62,627 bases of DNA, taken from Affinundibacterium seohonense (GTDB lineage Bacteria > Pseudomonadota > Gammaproteobacteria > Burkholderiales > Burkholderiaceae_D). The notes under the pieces were generated by a model that worked only from the letters and a program-made list of their open reading frames with translations, had not been told where the DNA came from and did not search any database. Shown piece after piece: positions 1 to 9,136 of this stretch. Made by a program: the position numbers and the translations under genes. The stretch is from contig NZ_JACOFW010000024.1 of NCBI RefSeq assembly GCF_014284305.1, positions 1-62,627 on the forward strand. The letters are read 5' to 3'. Position 1 is the stretch's first letter, and each line of letters starts with the position of its first letter.

Positions 1-238
1 CAATTTGGCGCTCGGATCGGATGCCGAACAGGTAGCCAATAAAAAGCATCTTAAAAAGCAAAACCGGATCAAACGCGGGACGACCATTGTCGGCACAGTA
101 AAGCGCTTGAGTGCGTTCACGGATGAAATCGAAGGAGATGTGACGATCAATTAAACGAAGCAGGTGGTCTTTCGGAACCAGTTGTTCCAAGGTGACCATT
201 TCTAATTCGTGTTGGAAAGGTGTCGGTGTTTTTAGCAT
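1..238 (-). CDS. IS1182 family transposase, N-terminal part (runs off the window)
   Basis: The minus-strand frame opening at ATG 238 encodes about 79 residues of a transposase N-terminal domain of the InsH/DUF772 type. It has the characteristic run of a VPKDHLLR segment, LYCADNGRPAFDP and LFKMLFIGYLFGIRSER. These match what I know of IS1182-family (IS5-related DDE) transposases. The frame is open to the window edge, so the catalytic part is not visible and intactness cannot be judged. An internal ATG at 199 is an alternative start; neither has a convincing ribosome binding site. The enzyme would cut and rejoin the IS ends. Confidence 0.8.
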   Translation of the reverse strand, partial: MLKTPTPFQHELEMVTLEQLVPKDHLLRLIDRHISFDFIRERTQALYCADNGRPAFDPVLLFKMLFIGYLFGIRSERQI

Positions 239-300
239 GCCGCTATTAAACCAAAAGACCTCGCACTTGGCGAGGCCTTTTGGGGTTTGTCAGCAGTCTG
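1..300 (-). mobile_element. IS1182-like insertion sequence, left copy (end fragment)
   Basis: One end of an insertion sequence whose body continues beyond the window. Bases 175-300 reappear as the reverse complement of 62502-62627 with two differences (258 and 224). The outer terminus read inward on the minus strand starts CAGACTGCTGACAAACCCC at 300. A hairpin (251-263 with 271-283) lies between the terminus and the transposase start; this copy has one mismatched pair in the stem. The family call rests on the transposase N-terminus. No target duplication can be assessed because only one end is visible. Confidence 0.85.
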
Positions 301-328
301 AAGCGCCAGAATTTTCTGGCGCTTTTTT
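301..328 (+). terminator. Rho-independent terminator hairpin touching the IS end
   Basis: A perfect 10-bp stem (301-310 pairing with 315-324, loop 311-314) is followed by a T-run to 328. The stem begins directly beside the IS terminus at 300, so the IS appears to have inserted at the edge of this hairpin. On the minus strand the hairpin is preceded by an A-rich stretch and followed by TT and then the IS. Confidence 0.75.
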
Positions 329-394
329 CTTTTATCAGATATTCGTAGCGCACGAAGATGACTTTCAGTTTGAGGGAATCTTCTATAGGAAGGC

Positions 395-403
395 TGTGAT
401 AAT
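395..403 (+). promoter_or_regulatory. Possible extended -10 promoter for the acyl-CoA-binding protein gene
   Basis: TGTGATAAT is an extended -10 (TGn plus GATAAT) about 100 bases before the start of the next gene. The nearest -35-like TTGAGG (370-375) is 22 bases away, which is too far for a standard spacer. The call rests on the extended -10 alone. Confidence 0.35.
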
Positions 404-503
404 ACTGTTAAGCTAGAAAACAGAAGCAAGGCAGTGTCAAATGCGATTGAAAATAGCATTTAGAGCTTCTCCCTATTCCCCATTTACAGCAACAGGAGAT
501 TTT

Positions 504-758
504 ATGAGCCTCGTCGACCAATTTAATCAAGCTCAGGCTGATTCCAAAAACTTACCGGAACGCCCTGACAATATGACGTTATTGAAAATTTATGCACTCT
601 TCAAACAAGCCAGCACTGGCGATGCCAGCGGTGATCGTCCAGGCATGACCGATTTTGTTGCACGCGCCAAATTTGATGCTTGGGCCGAGTTAAATGGCAC
701 CTCGAAAGATGCAGCAATGCAGGAATATATTGACCTGATCGAATCTCTTAAAGACTAA
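504..758 (+). CDS. Acyl-CoA-binding protein (ACBP)
   Basis: Small cytosolic protein of 84 residues that should bind long-chain acyl-CoA thioesters and buffer or carry them between fatty acid enzymes. The whole chain is the four-helix ACBP domain: the N-terminus MSLVDQFNQAQ, the central LLKIYALFKQAS and the conserved segment GDRPGMTDFVARAKFDAWAE are diagnostic of the family, and length fits the usual 80-90 residues. The start is ATG 504 because a clear AGGAG sits at 493-497; the longer open frame upstream lacks such a site. The gene is monocistronic, with its own terminator downstream. Confidence 0.92.
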   Translation: MSLVDQFNQAQADSKNLPERPDNMTLLKIYALFKQASTGDASGDRPGMTDFVARAKFDAWAELNGTSKDAAMQEYIDLIESLKD

Positions 759-790
759 TCTTTTTAGAGATTCTCTATCTGAATTTGCTG

Positions 791-828
791 CAGGCACGAA
801 ACAGAAATGTTAGTGCCTGTTTTGTTTC
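791..828 (+). terminator. Rho-independent terminator after the ACBP gene
   Basis: Stem CAGGCAC (791-797) pairs with GTGCCTG (813-819), followed by a T-rich tail (ttttgttt). It lies between the ACBP gene and the convergent dehydrogenase gene, so it may serve the plus strand mainly. Confidence 0.7.
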
Positions 829-841
829 TTGCCCCCCAATC

Positions 842-1831
842 TTAGTGTCCAAGTATATCCCGATTCAGCAAATCCGGCGGCACCTCGCCGCGCACGGCGG
901 CAATAACATTCTTGATCGCTCGATTCACCATAGCCCTACGGGTGCGCTCTGATGCACTGGCAATATGCGGGGTCAATACGACATTCTTCAAGCCTAAAAA
1001 GTCAGGATGCAAACGCGGTTCGTTTTCAAACACGTCTAATCCCGCTCCAGCAATTTTTCCTTCTCGCAAAGCCCGAATTAAGGCCGTATCGTCCACAATT
1101 CCACCACGAGCAATATTGACCAATGTCGCACTAGGCTTCATTTTCGCCAGCTCAGCTTCTCCAATAATATGGTGCGCTTCTGGCGAATAGGGTAATGCTA
1201 AAATCAAATGATCCGCCTCACGCAGCAACGTCTCTTTATCGACGTACCGCGCATGATGCGCCGCTGATTCTTGCGCAGGGCTAAGTTGGCTGCGATTGTG
1301 GTAAATCACTTCCATGCCAAAACCGGAGGCACGACGCGCAATTGCCTGCCCAATACGCCCCATTCCCAAAATTCCCAAACGCGATCCATGAATATCGGCA
1401 CCAACAAATAGATCTACACCCCACTTTTTCCATTCACCCACACGAAGAAAATGCTCTGCTTCAGTCACCCGGCGTGCAGTTGCCATCATTAAAGCCCAAG
1501 CGAAATCTGCGGTGGTTTCATTCAAGACATCAGGTGCATTAGTTGCCATCACTTGATGGCTCGTACATGCTTGCAAATCAAAATTATCGTAACCGACAGC
1601 GATGGTTGAAACAATTTTCAATTCGGGCAGTTTTGACAATAGATCAGCACTGATTTTTGCACTTGAGGTGCAAATCATGCCAAATTTGCCTTGCAACCTA
1701 TCACATAACTCCTCAGGGGAGAAAATACGATCATCTGGATTTAACTCAAGCTCAAAATACGCATTCAAACGAAACAACTCCTCTGGAAACATCGCTCGGG
1801 CCACCAGTAGTTTAGGTTTAGAAGTATTCAT
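842..1831 (-). CDS. D-isomer-specific 2-hydroxyacid dehydrogenase (glyoxylate/hydroxypyruvate reductase type)
   Basis: Cytosolic NAD(P)H-dependent reductase of 329 residues of the D-2-hydroxyacid dehydrogenase family, close in character to GhrB/2-ketogluconate reductase. The Rossmann nucleotide-binding motif GILGMGRIG is at about residues 153-161. The family catalytic triad is present: Arg in NIARGGIVDD, Glu in GLDVFENEP, and His in LTPHIAS near the C-terminus. Start ATG 1831 is chosen because homologues begin a few residues before the first beta strand; the frame extends upstream to 1873 without support. The substrate (glyoxylate, hydroxypyruvate or 2-ketogluconate) cannot be told from sequence. 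It is convergent with the ACBP gene and divergent from fdxA, so probably an independent unit. Confidence 0.9.
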   Translation of the reverse strand: MNTSKPKLLVARAMFPEELFRLNAYFELELNPDDRIFSPEELCDRLQGKFGMICTSSAKISADLLSKLPELKIVSTIAVGYDNFDLQACTSHQVMATNAPDVLNETTADFAWALMMATARRVTEAEHFLRVGEWKKWGVDLFVGADIHGSRLGILGMGRIGQAIARRASGFGMEVIYHNRSQLSPAQESAAHHARYVDKETLLREADHLILALPYSPEAHHIIGEAELAKMKPSATLVNIARGGIVDDTALIRALREGKIAGAGLDVFENEPRLHPDFLGLKNVVLTPHIASASERTRRAMVNRAIKNVIAAVRGEVPPDLLNRDILGH

Positions 1832-1991
1832 AGATCTCGCATTAACAAAGCAGAATATAGGACGACAAACCAATTATACGGCGATCAACAGCATACACCG
1901 CGACTCATCCATCCCAACTCAAAAGCACTACATCGAGACGACCGATTGCCGGAAACTACATTTACTTATGCTAATTTTATCTAAGCCGCAA

Positions 1992-2020
1992 TTGTGAGTT
2001 GAGACGATTTGCCTTAAAAT
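1992..2020 (+). promoter_or_regulatory. Sigma-70 type promoter for fdxA
   Basis: TTGTGA (1992-1997) and TAAAAT (2015-2020) are separated by exactly 17 bases and lie about 70 bases before the fdxA start codon. The matches are 4/6 and 5/6 to consensus. Confidence 0.5.
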
Positions 2021-2091
2021 ACAAGGCTTTGCAGCTACATCGATTTTTCCAGTAGCGCTTCACCCCCGATTTTTTTATTGATAGGCCTGTT

Positions 2092-2415
2092 ATGACCCAC
2101 GTTGTGACCGAATCCTGCATCCGTTGCCGTTATACTGACTGCGTTGATGTTTGCCCAGTGGACTGCTTCCGTGCAGGTCCGAATTTCCTTGTAATTGACC
2201 CAGATGAGTGCATCGATTGTGCAGTTTGTGTTGCAGAATGCCCGGTTAATGCGATCTATGCAGAAGAAGATGTGCCGCAAGATCAGATGCCATTCATCAA
2301 AATCAATGCTGATTTGATTCGCAGCTGGCCTTCAATCACGAAGACAACCGCCCCTCTGGCCGATGCCGACGAGTGGAAAGATGTGAAAGATAAATTGCAA
2401 TATCTTGAGCGTTAA
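2092..2415 (+). CDS. fdxA: 7Fe ferredoxin FdxA
   Basis: Cytosolic electron carrier of 107 residues with one [3Fe-4S] and one [4Fe-4S] cluster. The first cysteine group CIRCRYTDCVDVCP (residues 9-22) and the second CIDCAVCVAECP (about 40-51) carry the cluster ligands; as in other FdxA proteins the region after the second group is a charged tail of about 50 residues ending DKLQYLER. Start ATG 2092 lies in a short leader after a good promoter. The next gene, 91 bases downstream, is a flavoprotein ferredoxin reductase, which suggests the two form an electron-transfer pair, although each could also have other partners. Confidence 0.95.
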   Translation: MTHVVTESCIRCRYTDCVDVCPVDCFRAGPNFLVIDPDECIDCAVCVAECPVNAIYAEEDVPQDQMPFIKINADLIRSWPSITKTTAPLADADEWKDVKDKLQYLER

Positions 2416-2506
2416 TCGCTTCTTTGCAATCATTTAATTTTTGCGTGATCGGCACATTGATTCGGTGGAATCGATTTGCCTAATTTTCTAAAGAATATAA
2501 AGTCGT

Positions 2507-3583
2507 ATGGACAATACATCAAATCCAGCAATAACAACAAACAATGTGATCGAGGCCGATGCAGTCATCGTCGGCGCGGGTCCAGTTGGTTTGTTTCAAG
2601 TCTTTGAACTTGGCTTACTCGAAATCAAAGCACACGTTATTGACTCTCTCCCAGTCGTTGGTGGTCAATGTGTCGAGTTATATCCTGACAAGCCAATTTA
2701 TGATATTCCAGCTGTTCCAGTTTGCACTGGTCAAGAATTGACCGACAATTTACTCAAGCAAATTGAGCCATTTGAGCCGACTTTCCACTTGAATCAAGAA
2801 GTCACCTTGGTACAACGTCGCGCTGATGGTCGCTTTGACCTTGAAACGTCTATGGGTACCAAGTTCATCACCAAGACTATTTTCATTGCAGCTGGCGTGG
2901 GTTCTTTCCAGCCACGTACTTTGAAAGTTGAAGGTATTGAAGCTTTTGAAGGTTCACAAGTTTTCTATCGTGTAAAAGACCCTAGCCGTTTTGAAGGTCG
3001 TAATTTGGTCATCTGCGGTGGTGGCGACTCTGCGTTAGATTGGGCTTTGGCATTAGCTGGTAAAGCGGAGTCCGTCATCGTATTGCACCGTCGCGATGAC
3101 TTCCGTGCAGCACCCGCTTCTGTCGCCAAAATGAAGGAAATGTGCGACAACTACGAAATGCAATTGATCATCGGTCAAGTCACTGGCATAGAAACCAAAG
3201 ACGACAAATTGGCAGAGATCAAAGTGACTGGTGCAGATGGCGTCACACGTCGCTTGCCACTTGATGATCTGTTGGTATTCTTCGGTTTATCACCAAAACT
3301 CGGCCCGATCGCCGATTGGGGTTTGGAAATCGAACGCAAGCAGCTGAAAGTGATGGACACTGAGAAATTTGAGACCAATGTGCCTGGTATTTTTGCAGTT
3401 GGTGATATCAATACTTACCCAGGTAAGAAAAAATTGATTTTGTCGGGTTTCCACGAAGCCGCATTGGCAGCGTTTGGTGCAGCACCGTATATTTTCCCTG
3501 AAAAGAAAATCCACATGCAGTACACCACGACATCACCAAAACTGCATAAGATCTTGGGTGTTGAGTCACCAGTATTTGATTAA
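2507..3583 (+). CDS. TrxB-like ferredoxin--NADP(+) reductase
   Basis: FAD- and NAD(P)-binding oxidoreductase of 358 residues that should pass electrons between NADPH and ferredoxin. The FAD dinucleotide motif VIVGAGPVG is at residues 20-28, followed by VVGGQC; the second, NADP-binding motif [12 protein letters not shown] is at about residues 168-180, and a C-terminal FAD-binding [13 protein letters not shown] motif precedes the end. The protein lacks the CxxC disulfide of thioredoxin reductase in the second domain, which fits the YumC-type ferredoxin reductase family rather than TrxB. It sits just after fdxA and ends in a strong terminator, so the two genes probably work together. Confidence 0.9.
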   Translation: MDNTSNPAITTNNVIEADAVIVGAGPVGLFQVFELGLLEIKAHVIDSLPVVGGQCVELYPDKPIYDIPAVPVCTGQELTDNLLKQIEPFEPTFHLNQEVTLVQRRADGRFDLETSMGTKFITKTIFIAAGVGSFQPRTLKVEGIEAFEGSQVFYRVKDPSRFEGRNLVICGGGDSALDWALALAGKAESVIVLHRRDDFRAAPASVAKMKEMCDNYEMQLIIGQVTGIETKDDKLAEIKVTGADGVTRRLPLDDLLVFFGLSPKLGPIADWGLEIERKQLKVMDTEKFETNVPGIFAVGDINTYPGKKKLILSGFHEAALAAFGAAPYIFPEKKIHMQYTTTSPKLHKILGVESPVFD

Positions 3584-3603
3584 ATATTTCGATCATCAAA
3601 AAC

Positions 3604-3638
3604 AAAAAAGCGCAAAAGAAATTCTCTTGCGCTTTTTT
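3604..3638 (+). terminator. Bidirectional rho-independent terminator
   Basis: AAAAAAGCGCAA pairs with TTGCGCTTTTTT across an 11-base loop. The A-run and T-run on the two sides allow it to stop the plus-strand reductase transcript and the convergent minus-strand transcript of the HD-GYP gene. Confidence 0.85.
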
Positions 3639-3654
3639 GTTTCAGGCAACGATA

Positions 3655-4782
3655 TCAAAAAACCTCAGTTTCACCACCTTCGCTCTCTTGATACCGCATT
3701 GCAATTTCCTTGAACTCATCGGTAATTTTGAGGAATACATCTAAGATATCTGGATCAAAGTGACTTCCACGTCCTTTACGCATGATATCTATTGCTTCTT
3801 CATGGCTGAACGCCGGCTTATACACACGTCGAGATATTAAAGCGTCGTAAACATCAGCAACGGCCATCAAACGAGCAGAAATTGGGATCGCGTCCCCAGA
3901 TAAATTTTCTGGGTAACCAGAGCCATCCCACTTTTCTTGGTGAGAATAAGTAATTTCGCGAGCAAATCTAAGAAATTCGTTACTTTCCCCCAGATAGCGT
4001 TCAACGGATAAAATCGTCTCACGACCATAATTCGTGTGCAGCTTCATAACCTCGAATTCTTCCGATGTCAGCTTACCCGGCTTCAATAAAATATTGTCGG
4101 GAATACCAACTTTACCAATATCGTGCAAAGGTGCTGACTTATACAATAATTCTATATTCTCGTCCGTTAACTCTGCTGAAAAACGCGGCACGGTTTTTAG
4201 CTGCCGGGCAAGTGCAGCAACATAGTTTTGGGTTCGGCGAATGTGGTTTCCTGTTTCATTATCGCGAGTCTCGGCAAGTGAAGCCATCGCCATAATGATC
4301 GCATCCTGCATCTTTGCCAGCTTGAGTGTTCGATCCTTGACTAAGCCCTCCAAATTCTTATTTTGGTCCTGCAAAAGATTGCGCGCCCGCACCAAGTTCA
4401 ATTGTGTCGCCACTCTCGCCAGCACGATGGGTGGGCTTACTGGCTTGCTGATATAGTCAACTGCACCTAGTCTTAGACCCATTTCCTCATCGGAAACTTG
4501 ACTTTTGGCAGTCAAAAAAATGACAGGTATCTGATGAGTCTGCGGATTGTCCTTTAATCGACGGCAAGTCTCATAACCATCCATTTCGGGCATCATCACA
4601 TCCAATAGAATCAAATCCGGACTTGGCTCAATGGATGCAATATGTAAAGCTTTAAGTCCATTGGTCGCAATCTTAATTTTGTACTTGTCCTTTAAGAGTG
4701 CTGAAAGCAAGGTGATATTGTCAGGCGTATCGTCGACAATCAATATCACTTGCTTAGCATTCTGGTCGTGAGCTTCGTTCAT
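3655..4782 (-). CDS. Response regulator with HD-GYP phosphodiesterase domain
   Basis: Two-domain protein of 375 residues predicted to degrade cyclic di-GMP in response to phosphorylation. A receiver domain occupies residues 10-128 with the acidic pair in VDDTPDN, the phosphoacceptor Asp61 in LLDVMMPEMDG and Lys113 in SKP. A helical linker precedes an HD-GYP domain (about 165-350): ETGNH ends at His180, HD is at 220-221 (APLHDIGKVGIPD), and GYP is at 289-291. The start ATG 4782 is preceded by AGGGTGA. It is 52 bases downstream of the large hybrid kinase on the same strand and is the obvious output for that kinase. No transmembrane segment is visible, so it is cytosolic. Confidence 0.93.
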   Translation of the reverse strand: MNEAHDQNAKQVILIVDDTPDNITLLSALLKDKYKIKIATNGLKALHIASIEPSPDLILLDVMMPEMDGYETCRRLKDNPQTHQIPVIFLTAKSQVSDEEMGLRLGAVDYISKPVSPPIVLARVATQLNLVRARNLLQDQNKNLEGLVKDRTLKLAKMQDAIIMAMASLAETRDNETGNHIRRTQNYVAALARQLKTVPRFSAELTDENIELLYKSAPLHDIGKVGIPDNILLKPGKLTSEEFEVMKLHTNYGRETILSVERYLGESNEFLRFAREITYSHQEKWDGSGYPENLSGDAIPISARLMAVADVYDALISRRVYKPAFSHEEAIDIMRKGRGSHFDPDILDVFLKITDEFKEIAMRYQESEGGETEVF

Positions 4783-4834
4783 ATTTCACCCTAAAATAAA
4801 TTGCAGCATCAATTCAATTTCTTCATCTAATGAA

Positions 4835-7800
4835 TTACTCGAGACTCATTCCTATCATATGGGCATTCCCTTTCATAATCGACTGAATAACATCAAAATC
4901 ATACTGGGAAGCAGCTCGCATAATCTGTTTTTGTACGTCCGAGCCAAATGCTATATTTAATTCTTCAACCGAATCATTCAGCAATTCCATTGCGTCAATA
5001 TCGTAACTGGCCACCAACCGATAACAAATTTTTAATTTTTGATAAACCTCGACGGTGGACAATTGCTTTGATTCGCCGACTAAGGCTCCCAAATCAGACA
5101 CTGCCGGTTCATTTTGCAGACTCGACTCAATCGCCTCGATAGTTGCCTGCAATTGTCGCTCTGCACTATCTAATAAACTACTAATTTGCTCAAATGGAAT
5201 CAAACCTTCAATTTGTGATTCAATTCTTGCTGCAAGAAGTTGAACATCGGCACCGATCAAGCCAGACACACCTTTCAATGTGTGGGCAATCCTTTCTGCG
5301 GTTTTATAATCGGCCTTTACCATTGCATCGCGAATTTGATTGATCGCGGTCCGTTGATCCATCACAAATAATCTGAGCAATTTACAATAAAGTTGCCGAT
5401 CTCCCATGGTGCGACTTAAACCCAAGCGCGTATCAACCCCTTGTATGTTCAATGATTTATCGGTCGCGGTAGAGTTCGCAACAATGCGATGATCTGTATT
5501 TGCAACCACATAGGAACTACACCAATCCGCCACCGTTTGATACAACTCATTCGGATTAATTGGCTTGGCAATATGCGCGTTCATTCCTGAATCAAAACAC
5601 TTCTCGCGTTCAATCAACAGCGCATGCGCCGTCATAGCGACAACAGGCAACTCCTGAAATTGAGGGTGCTGACGAATCAGTTTCGTCGCCTCATGTCCGT
5701 CCAATTCAGGCATTTGTACATCCATCAAAACCAAGCCATAGTAGGTCGCATCCAAAGACAATAATCGCTCAATTGCAATTCGTCCATTTATAGCGACATC
5801 CACGACAATATCTGCGGCCTCTAACAACTCTTTTGCAATTTGCTGATTAACTAAATTATCTTCCACTAAAAGTACGTGCAGATTTCTGCACTTAAATGCG
5901 CCATGCAACGAACTCGCAGCATTAAAGTGGCGATGGTAGGAAAACATATTCACAAGACAATCAAACACACTTGAGGAATTGAAAGGTTTATCCAAGTAGG
6001 CATCCGTAATTGTAGCCTCCTCACGATAATTCAAACTCTCGCGCGCAGTCGCTCCCACTAAGGCAATTTTAGGCAAAAGCCGAAACGGTTTCTGGCGAAT
6101 CTGAGCAATCAATTCTGCGCCATCCATGTATGGCATATGCAAATCGACAAAGATCGCATCAAACTGTCGATTTTCAGACTCAGCTTCGGTAAGAGCCGCA
6201 AGTGCTTCCTCGCCTGATTGCGCCATACTACTTCTGACTCCATACATGTCTAATTTTGCTCTGAGCACTTTCGCAGCATGCGGATGATCATCAACCACCA
6301 ACACATTAAATTGATCAAACAACTCTCGATTAATATCAACTGGAGCAGATTCCACAAATGAAAATGGAATTTCAACACTTACGATAGTCCCCTCCCCAAT
6401 TTGACTACGCAAGGAGATTTCACCATGCATTAAATTGACCATGCCTTTTGAGATCGATAAACCCAAACCAGTACCACCAAATTTTCTCGTCGTAGACTCA
6501 TCCCCCTGACTAAAGGGCAAAAATAACTTGGATGATTGTGCCTCACTCATACCTAGCCCGGTGTCTCGAACATCAAATCGTAATCTTATTCGTTTAGCGT
6601 CACTATCAAGGCTCACAGACTCACTTATGCTGCATTGAAGGCAAACTTCACCTTCCTCTGTGAATTTGATCGCATTGTTCACCAGATTAATCAAAACTTG
6701 CCCCAAACGAAGCGGATCCCCCTTCAAACGCGTTGGCACATCCTCACCAATATCAAACAAAAACTCTAAACCTTTTTGTTCTGCTTTTTCGCTAGTAACA
6801 ACTGCGACGCTATTGAAAACCTCGTCGAGATCAAACTCAACTTCTTCAATATCGAGCTTTCCAGCTTCAATTTTTGAAAAATCTAAAATGTCATTAATAA
6901 TTCCCATTAACGACAAACCGGCTTTATGAATTTTTTCGACGTAATCTTGCTGCTTGACCGTTAATTCCGTCTTCAACGCCAGGTGTGCCATGCCAATAAT
7001 TGCATTCATTGGGGTACGAATTTCATGACTCATATTCGCAAGAAACAAGGACTTTGCTTCCGTCGTTTCTTCGGCGTGGCGCCGCGCAAGTTCAGAAACC
7101 TTCAACTCATTTTGCATCTGCAAGGTTTGCAAACGCATCTGTTCATCCGTACTCTCTTTCAACTGCGATTCAAGCAATTTTCGTTGCGTTAAATCCGAGA
7201 TGAAAGTCAATGTTGCCGGCTGCCCTTCCCACTCGATTAAGACTGACGATATCTCGACCCATATAAGTTGCAGAGTCGTAAGGTGCTTTAATCGTATTTG
7301 ATAATACTGCTCGACGGATTCACCTCGCAAAAGACGCTGATGGCGCTCGGTTACGACGGGCACATCCTCACTGTAGATAGAAGAAGTAAAAGATAAGCCG
7401 ATCAACTCTTCGTGGCTATAACCCGTTAAGGTCTGAATCAGACGATTGGCAAAAGCGATTTGCGCATTTTGTACGACAACAATTCCCTCTGTCACGTTGT
7501 CGATTAGAAGTCGATAGTTGTATTCCGACTTATGCAAATCATCTTCGAGTTGACGGCGTGCCGAGATATCCATTACTACCCAAACGGTACCGTAAGACAA
7601 ATCGCTTTTATTCACCGCTCGACCAGAAAATTGAACCCAGAACAAACGCCCATCACTGCGCCGCATTTGCAATTCAGTCTCAAACGCTTTGCCTAGCAAC
7701 ACCGCCTGACTAACCGCAGCACCACTTGCCAAATAACTCTCGCGTGACGCATAAAATGGCTCAAGAGAAGCACCCAAGACCTGATCACGCTCCACACCAA

Positions 7801-9136
7801 ATATTTGGCACAAAGGCGTATTTACCCATTGCACACGCCCTTGACTGTTGAGGAAAATCATACCGACGATAGAGTTTTCGAGAATCGTTTCGCGCTCCGT
7901 CAACATGCGCTGCAACTCATCTGCGAGATTCTTTCGCTCCAAAGTCATGAGTTCATTGAGACGCCTATCATGTTCGGCTTCCTTAAATTCGTTGCGGATC
8001 CTTAGGTTCTCCGTTTGAACTCGATTTGCGTGCTCCCTTACATGCATAAAGGAAGCCTGATAGCGTTTTTGTTCAATATAAGCAGCTTGCCATTGCCCGA
8101 GTTCTGCGTAAATTTCTGAAAGTTCGTTGATCGCGCATAGGGGCAAATGCTGATAACCGCTATCACCCAATTCATCGACGGCCTGCCGGAGCTGGATAAT
8201 CGCCTGATCGTATTGCCCGAATCGTCTATGCAAAAAGCCATTGACCCAACGTATATAGGGTTTTAAATGGGGGTCCTCTATCATGTCCATCGACGTTAAG
8301 GCATTTTCACTAAAACTCATTGCCTCTTGTAGGTTCCCACGCATCGCCAAAGTATATGCCGCTACCGACAAATAGAACGAACGGTAAGAATTGATATGTT
8401 CTGCATAAACATGCTCGTTTTCTATGTAGTGAGCGATTGTTTGGTAGGCTTCATCAAACTTTCCTAAAGCAATCTTACATAAAGCTAACATGGTGGAACT
8501 AAATGGCAAAAGCCATTTTTCAGAAGATGAAGGCGCAATTTCACAAGCAATTTTTAAAAATTCTTCTGCATCGGCAGCATTGCCAGTGACATATAGCACC
8601 TCACCAAGATTCGCGGTGATCTGAGCGATTCGACTCACAGCATTTATTTTTTTGGCTTCATCAAGTGCACGATAGAAATAACGGATCGCCCGCATTGTTT
8701 CCCCGCGCTCTTGACAAAGGATCGCGACAATATTGAGCGCCAGTGCGGCTAATCGAGAGCCAACAACATCGAGATTTGGAATAATTTTTTGTTCAGATAG
8801 TACAAAGGCCGTTTGAACTTCACCAATTTTTCTCAGAACAATGATCCGACCAGTATCAGCGAGAAAGCGTCCCTCAGTTTGCCCACACGCATCAAACTGC
8901 TGCGATAAAGCCTCAAAAGCACGGACCGCTCGCTCCAAATCATTTTGAAAGTAAAAGGCAAAAGCATCAATCAGCTCAGCTGAGGCAAACAATAACTCAT
9001 CACTGTTCAGACGCGCCTCTTCACGCAAGGCCGTCGCCACAGCGCGGCCATCGACAATAGAATCACGAAGTACATCTAGTCCATTTAATGATTGCTCGAT
9101 CCAGTCGCTATTATTTTGAATAGTAGATCCGTGCAT
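4835..9136 (-). CDS. TPR-PAS hybrid sensor histidine kinase with two receivers and Hpt domain
   Basis: Soluble 1433-residue phosphorelay kinase with no obvious membrane helix. In order: TPR-like helical repeats (about 60-370), a short coiled coil, two PAS domains (about 415-530 and 540-655), HisKA with phospho-His at about 704 (LANMSHEIRTPMN), an HATPase domain (about 795-925) with GLGLSISKG, receiver 1 with Asp998 (FVDLHMPYMDG), receiver 2 with Asp1139 (LMDVQMPELDG), and an Hpt domain with His1285 (RIAHTLKG). Signals are probably sensed in the cytosol through TPR and PAS. A TTG two codons upstream (9142) is an alternative start; neither has a strong ribosome site. It is flanked by an HD-GYP regulator downstream and a divergent REC-Hpt protein, which together suggest one phosphorelay. 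Confidence 0.93.
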   Translation of the reverse strand: MHGSTIQNNSDWIEQSLNGLDVLRDSIVDGRAVATALREEARLNSDELLFASAELIDAFAFYFQNDLERAVRAFEALSQQFDACGQTEGRFLADTGRIIVLRKIGEVQTAFVLSEQKIIPNLDVVGSRLAALALNIVAILCQERGETMRAIRYFYRALDEAKKINAVSRIAQITANLGEVLYVTGNAADAEEFLKIACEIAPSSSEKWLLPFSSTMLALCKIALGKFDEAYQTIAHYIENEHVYAEHINSYRSFYLSVAAYTLAMRGNLQEAMSFSENALTSMDMIEDPHLKPYIRWVNGFLHRRFGQYDQAIIQLRQAVDELGDSGYQHLPLCAINELSEIYAELGQWQAAYIEQKRYQASFMHVREHANRVQTENLRIRNEFKEAEHDRRLNELMTLERKNLADELQRMLTERETILENSIVGMIFLNSQGRVQWVNTPLCQIFGVERDQVLGASLEPFYASRESYLASGAAVSQAVLLGKAFETELQMRRSDGRLFWVQFSGRAVNKSDLSYGTVWVVMDISARRQLEDDLHKSEYNYRLLIDNVTEGIVVVQNAQIAFANRLIQTLTGYSHEELIGLSFTSSIYSEDVPVVTERHQRLLRGESVEQYYQIRLKHLTTLQLIWVEISSVLIEWEGQPATLTFISDLTQRKLLESQLKESTDEQMRLQTLQMQNELKVSELARRHAEETTEAKSLFLANMSHEIRTPMNAIIGMAHLALKTELTVKQQDYVEKIHKAGLSLMGIINDILDFSKIEAGKLDIEEVEFDLDEVFNSVAVVTSEKAEQKGLEFLFDIGEDVPTRLKGDPLRLGQVLINLVNNAIKFTEEGEVCLQCSISESVSLDSDAKRIRLRFDVRDTGLGMSEAQSSKLFLPFSQGDESTTRKFGGTGLGLSISKGMVNLMHGEISLRSQIGEGTIVSVEIPFSFVESAPVDINRELFDQFNVLVVDDHPHAAKVLRAKLDMYGVRSSMAQSGEEALAALTEAESENRQFDAIFVDLHMPYMDGAELIAQIRQKPFRLLPKIALVGATARESLNYREEATITDAYLDKPFNSSSVFDCLVNMFSYHRHFNAASSLHGAFKCRNLHVLLVEDNLVNQQIAKELLEAADIVVDVAINGRIAIERLLSLDATYYGLVLMDVQMPELDGHEATKLIRQHPQFQELPVVAMTAHALLIEREKCFDSGMNAHIAKPINPNELYQTVADWCSSYVVANTDHRIVANSTATDKSLNIQGVDTRLGLSRTMGDRQLYCKLLRLFVMDQRTAINQIRDAMVKADYKTAERIAHTLKGVSGLIGADVQLLAARIESQIEGLIPFEQISSLLDSAERQLQATIEAIESSLQNEPAVSDLGALVGESKQLSTVEVYQKLKICYRLVASYDIDAMELLNDSVEELNIAFGSDVQKQIMRAASQYDFDVIQSIMKGNAHMIGMSLE

